Source: an uncultured Xanthobacteraceae bacterium (GTDB lineage Bacteria > Pseudomonadota > Alphaproteobacteria > Rhizobiales > Xanthobacteraceae). Taken from it: a DNA stretch of 8,399 nucleotides. The stretch spans positions 1-8,399 of the forward strand of contig CATPCO010000322.1 in the NCBI GenBank assembly GCA_955652925.1. Reading direction: 5' to 3'. A program made the translations under genes and the position numbers. The notes under the pieces are model-generated. The model saw only the letters and a program-made list of their open reading frames with translations. It was not told where the DNA came from and made no database searches. The stretch's first letter is position 1. Each line of letters begins with the position of its first letter. This document shows positions 5,903-8,399 of the stretch, in pieces.

Positions 5903-5910
5903 TGTGGCGC

Positions 5911-6612
5911 ATGCACGCCCATTCCTGGCGTTCACTTCCATATTTTCTTGCCGGCGCGATCCTGCTCGCGTCGGGCCTGGCGGGCGCAGTCGCGCAAAAC
6001 AACGTTGATCTTGCGCTCGTTCTCGCGGTCGATACCTCCGGCAGCGTCGATGCGGTCCGCTTCGACCTGCAGAAGCGCGGCTATGTCGCAGCCTTCCGGC
6101 ATGCGCGCGTGCTGCAAGCGATCCGCTCCGGTGCCAACGGGGCGATTGCGGTCACCATGCTGCAATGGACCGGGCCCGCGCTCCACGTCCAGGTCGTTGA
6201 CTGGACCAGGATCGGCAGTGAGGAATCAACCGCGGCATTCACGGCCGCGATCGAGCGCGCGCCACGCCGTCTGTTCGGGGGCGGCACCTCCATCAGCGGC
6301 GCGATCGATTACGGCAGCACCCTCTTCGCAAGCAGCCCGTTTCAGGCGCCAAGGCGTGTGATCGATGTGTCGGGTGACGGCTCCAATAATCGGGGACGCC
6401 CGGCGGCGCTTGCCCGCGATGAAGCAGTGGCCGCAGGCATTGCGATCAACGGACTGCCGATTCTCGCGCTCGAACCCGATCTCGATCGCTACTATTACGA
6501 CAACGTGATCGGCGGTCCGGGGGCTTTTGTCATCCCCGCGCAGGATTACGAGACCTTCGCCGACGCCGTTCTCAAGAAGCTGATCACGGAGATCGCTGCC
6601 AGCACACGCTGA
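5911..6612 (+). CDS. Exported DUF1194 von Willebrand factor A-domain protein
   Basis: This 233-aa protein fits DUF1194 (PF06707), a VWA-fold family of alphaproteobacteria with unknown function. An N-terminal signal peptide (hydrophobic 11-27) has a likely cleavage after AVA at residue 28, so it is probably periplasmic or secreted. The metal-ion-dependent adhesion site appears complete: DTSGS at 41-45, Thr126 in GGGTSIS and DVSGDGSNN at 152-160. It should therefore bind a divalent cation and make protein contacts. The helix-rich C-terminus (YETFADAVLKKLITEIA) is typical. It is divergent from the histidine kinase, and sharing a promoter region makes co-regulation possible but unproven. There is no MoxR ATPase or other VWA partner in the window. 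Length is at the short end of the family and nothing is missing. Confidence 0.9.
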   Translation: MHAHSWRSLPYFLAGAILLASGLAGAVAQNNVDLALVLAVDTSGSVDAVRFDLQKRGYVAAFRHARVLQAIRSGANGAIAVTMLQWTGPALHVQVVDWTRIGSEESTAAFTAAIERAPRRLFGGGTSISGAIDYGSTLFASSPFQAPRRVIDVSGDGSNNRGRPAALARDEAVAAGIAINGLPILALEPDLDRYYYDNVIGGPGAFVIPAQDYETFADAVLKKLITEIAASTR

Positions 6613-6676
6613 GCGGCGGAGCCGGAACCTTGGGCAACCGCGATCGTTGTCATCGTCGCAGGACGGAGAAATTACG

Positions 6677-6886
6677 ATGGCGCAGGTCATCACCAAATGC
6701 CGGCTTACTGGCCATTACATGTTCATGGGAATGGATATTGATCCGAAGGAATTTACCGGGAGCCCAGGTCCATTTGCCCGCAAGTACTGCCCCTTCTGTG
6801 CCTGCGAGCACGTGTGGTACAAGGAGGACACGAAATTCCTGGCTGCAAAATCCGTGACCCGCCCGAAGGTGCAGCAGGCAAGCTGA
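6677..6886 (+). CDS. Small Cys-rich putative zinc-binding protein
   Basis: This 69-aa protein starts at ATG 6677 with GGAG (6665-6668) eight bases upstream. Potential metal ligands are Cys8 and His13 in the first half and Cys38, Cys41, Cys43 and His45 in the second (KYCPFCACEHVWYKED, 36-51). The CPxC knuckle followed by HVW resembles short zinc-ribbon-like proteins of Rhizobiales. The N-terminal half would be expected to supply a matching CxxC but has only Cys8 and His13, so coordination may be non-standard. There is no signal peptide or membrane segment, so it is probably cytoplasmic. It lies 64 nt after the VWA gene on the same strand and could share its transcript. The metal role is inference from residues, and the function is unknown. 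Confidence 0.75.
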   Translation: MAQVITKCRLTGHYMFMGMDIDPKEFTGSPGPFARKYCPFCACEHVWYKEDTKFLAAKSVTRPKVQQAS

Positions 6887-6894
6887 TGCGAGGC

Positions 6895-6915
6895 TTTGCC
6901 CGTAGGCTGGGCAAA
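6895..6915. terminator. Hairpin just after the zinc-binding protein gene
   Basis: TTTGCCC (6895-6901) and GGGCAAA (6909-6915) are perfectly complementary with a seven-base loop, beginning eight bases after the stop. The position is right for a terminator. No T run follows, so confidence is modest. Confidence 0.35.
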
Positions 6916-6986
6916 CGCGCTTCCAACGACATCGACCGAACACGATCGTGCGCGCGTCCGCCAACGCGTGACGGCTTGCATTCGGG

Positions 6987-7015
6987 CGGCGGAGCAAAAC
7001 CGCCGATGCTATTTT
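6987..7015 (+). terminator. GC hairpin with downstream T tract before the OCD gene
   Basis: CGGCGG (6987-6992) pairs with CCGCCG (7000-7005) around AGCAAAA, with TTTT at 7012-7015 six bases later. It could end transcripts from the left or attenuate those entering the OCD gene at 7061. The gap between stem and T run weakens the case. Confidence 0.3.
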
Positions 7016-7060
7016 AACATTCCGTCATCTGTCGTCCGTCCTCTGTCACCTGATATTCCC

Positions 7061-8134
7061 ATGACCCTGATCCTCTCGAACGAAGACGTCGAAAAGGTCC
7101 TCACGATGCCCGATTGCATGGAGGTCCTCGAAGACGCCTATGTCGAATTGAGCGAAGGGCGCGGGCTCAACCGCGTGCGTTCAGACTGCCTTGCCCCTTC
7201 CGGGCAAGCGGAGGCGCTCTACAGCCTCAAATCAATGGATGGCGTCATACCCAAGCTGGGCGTCGGGGCCGTACGCATCGATTCCGATATTGTCACCTGG
7301 CCGAAGCTTGGCAACACAATGCGGCGCGTGAAGGTGCCGGCTGCTCCCAACCGGCGCTACGTCGGGCTCGTCCTCCTGTTCTCGTCCGCGAACGGAGAGC
7401 CATTGGCTATCCTGCCCGACGGCGTGCTCCAGCGCATGCGTGTCGGCGCCGCGAACGGCTTGGCCATCAAATATCTTGCGCGCAAGGACGCAAGAGCCGT
7501 CGGCATTCTCGGATCGGGCTGGCAGGCCGGCGCGCAACTCATGGCGGCTTGCGCCGCGCGCGGCATCGAGCAGATCCGCTGCTTCAGCCCGAACCCAGAG
7601 CACTGCAAGGCGTTTGCAAGCGATATGACCACCGCGCTTGGTGTCGAGATCGAGCCGGTTGCTCAGCCGGAGGACGCCATTGCGGGCGCCGATATCGTCA
7701 TTTGTGCCAGCAATTCCATCGACAACATCTTTTTCGAGCGCTGGATCGAGCCGGGTGTGCATCTGAGCTCAATCAAGCTCCCCGAAATCGAGACAGCGGC
7801 GATGCGACGCGCTGACCGGCTGGTGATTCACACGCATGATGCGAGCCCGATTCATGTCGTCGCCAAGGACATCGCCGTGCCGGAGAAGGGGCGGAACAAA
7901 GGCTGGGACCTCGGTGCCGGGCTCGATTTCAGGAAGACACCGACGCTGCCTGATGTGATCACCGGTCGGGCGCCCGGCCGGCAATCCGAGCAGGAGGTCA
8001 CCTGCTTCATCAACAATCTCGGTATGGGGTATCAGTTCGCGGCCGCGGGCGCGGTGGTCTACCGCAAGGCAAAAGAGGCGGGGCTCGGACACCATCTGCC
8101 GACCGACTGGTTTACCCAGGACGTGCATCCGTAG
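7061..8134 (+). CDS. Ornithine cyclodeaminase / mu-crystallin family NAD(P)-dependent oxidoreductase
   Basis: From ATG 7061 this is 357 aa, in the family range (PF02423). The upstream in-frame extension to 6896 looks like non-coding translation and contains the 6987-7005 hairpin. The N-terminal substrate domain has EALYSLKSMDG (51-61), LGVGAVRIDSD (66-76) and QRMRVGAANGLA (124-135), where Arg127 matches the family's substrate-carboxylate Arg. The Rossmann motif is GILGSGWQAGAQ (148-159), and GADIV (209-213) ends the nucleotide domain. The C-terminus PTDWFTQDVHP is typical of a subgroup often annotated as ornithine cyclodeaminase. The catalytic Asp of the true enzyme (GGDCPGKTE in Pseudomonas putida, recalled) aligns with a non-acidic residue in SSIKLPEIE (236-244). 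An imine reductase or amino-acid dehydrogenase role is therefore more likely than ornithine to proline. No strong ribosome site precedes the ATG. The palindromic repeat lies 42 bases after the stop. Confidence 0.9.
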   Translation: MTLILSNEDVEKVLTMPDCMEVLEDAYVELSEGRGLNRVRSDCLAPSGQAEALYSLKSMDGVIPKLGVGAVRIDSDIVTWPKLGNTMRRVKVPAAPNRRYVGLVLLFSSANGEPLAILPDGVLQRMRVGAANGLAIKYLARKDARAVGILGSGWQAGAQLMAACAARGIEQIRCFSPNPEHCKAFASDMTTALGVEIEPVAQPEDAIAGADIVICASNSIDNIFFERWIEPGVHLSSIKLPEIETAAMRRADRLVIHTHDASPIHVVAKDIAVPEKGRNKGWDLGAGLDFRKTPTLPDVITGRAPGRQSEQEVTCFINNLGMGYQFAAAGAVVYRKAKEAGLGHHLPTDWFTQDVHP

Positions 8135-8176
8135 AACTGTAGGATTGTAGCAACCATTAAATCGGGCCATTGTTTC

Positions 8177-8306
8177 GGCCTTGATCGCTTGGACGTTGGT
8201 GTTCGGACGCACAGCTGGTGTCAAGGGTCGTGACCGCTTCGCGGCGGACAGCCGCCCTTGACACCAGCTTTGCGTCCGAAGGTTCGCCGTCCAAGCGATC
8301 AAGGCC
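8177..8306. repeat. Long palindromic element (130 bp), candidate dispersed repeat or MITE
   Basis: Two arms (8177-8227 and 8255-8306) are complementary in three blocks: 19 bp (8177-8195 with 8288-8306), 10 bp (8202-8211 with 8271-8280) and 15 bp (8213-8227 with 8255-8269). Short mismatched patches lie between the blocks. About 44 of 51 positions pair. The 27-base centre carries its own small hairpin, CCGC-TTC-GCGG (8234-8244). The outer ends are GGCC followed by TTGATCGCTTGGACG. No flanking target-site duplication is obvious and no transposase is encoded. The size resembles palindromic intergenic repeats known from rhizobia (RIME/RPE-like), though I cannot assign it to a named family. It could also end transcription of the OCD gene. 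Confidence 0.7.
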
Positions 8307-8399
8307 TCCTCGTGCGCCGCAGGCGCCTCTGTTCACGTCTGCGAACGCCGGTAGTTCCTTGGTCCATGGTGTCCCGCGTTCAACCACGGTGTTGACGAA
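8307..8399. other. Non-coding flank of the palindrome, window end
   Basis: No convincing gene is present. A small hairpin GCGCC-GCA-GGCGC sits at 8314-8326. The opposite-strand reading frame crossing 8157-8387 runs straight through the palindrome and shows no recognisable protein features, so it is not called. This stretch may belong to the same repeat unit. Confidence 0.4.

Larger units (their letters stand above)
5754..5910. promoter_or_regulatory. Divergent intergenic region between kinase and VWA genes
   Basis: This 157-bp region must hold promoters for both the kinase (minus) and the VWA gene (plus). Two inverted repeats, at 5764-5788 and 5809-5822, are the only clear structures. I did not find a convincing -35/-10 pair in either direction. 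Confidence 0.5.

Noticed and set aside
6226..6696. 156-codon minus-strand open frame opposite the VWA gene
   Set aside because: It is antisense to a complete DUF1194 protein with intact metal-site residues.
7769..8302. 177-codon minus-strand open frame entering the OCD gene from the palindrome
   Set aside because: It begins inside the palindromic repeat and is antisense to the OCD C-terminus, with no domain.
8177..8306. CRISPR array or attachment-site reading of the palindrome
   Set aside because: There are only two inverted arms, no regularly spaced direct repeats, no cas genes, no integrase and no tRNA.
8157..8387. 76-codon minus-strand open frame through the palindrome
   Set aside because: It is read through both arms of the inverted repeat, with no recognisable motif. 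Such frames arise when a repeat is translated.

Overview
This window looks like an alphaproteobacterial chromosome segment, most likely Rhizobiales and Bradyrhizobium-like. The coding DNA is GC-rich with GC-ending codons. The gene families point the same way: tripartite-tricarboxylate (Bug) binding proteins, a DUF1194 von Willebrand protein, a small GFNWGGW membrane protein and a hybrid kinase with a periplasmic PDC-type sensor. The taxonomic call is inference from family content only.

Layout, left to right. Positions 1-657 (minus) hold the N-terminal 219 codons of a cyclase-family metal hydrolase that runs off the left edge. A 148-bp divergent intergenic region follows. It carries a good match to a sigma-54 (-24/-12) promoter facing right, overlapped by a 7-bp inverted repeat. 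Positions 806-1804 and 1827-2789 (plus) are two tandem, clearly homologous periplasmic Bug-type binding proteins, 22 nt apart and probably one transcript. No TctA/TctB permease lies in the window. Positions 2790-3128 are non-coding, with a weak terminator candidate and a short direct repeat. Positions 3129-3503 (plus) encode a small single-pass membrane protein of unknown function. It converges on 3612-5753 (minus), a hybrid sensor histidine kinase, with hairpins between the two stops. Divergent from the kinase are 5911-6612 (plus), an exported DUF1194 VWA-domain protein, and then 6677-6886 (plus), a 69-aa Cys-rich putative zinc-binding protein. Positions 7061-8134 (plus) encode an ornithine cyclodeaminase/mu-crystallin family oxidoreductase. 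It is followed at 8177-8306 by a long, near-perfect palindromic element that looks like a dispersed repeat or MITE.

Functionally, the left side reads as a small-molecule uptake and catabolism module: two high-affinity binding proteins for a carboxylate-like ligand, plus a divergently transcribed amidase/cyclase-type hydrolase. The OCD-family reductase at the right is a frequent companion of such modules, but unrelated genes separate it here. The kinase has its own C-terminal receiver and no separate response regulator in view. I see no phage, CRISPR, toxin-antitoxin, defence or secondary-metabolite system. The most noteworthy non-gene signals are the sigma-54-like promoter and the palindromic repeat.
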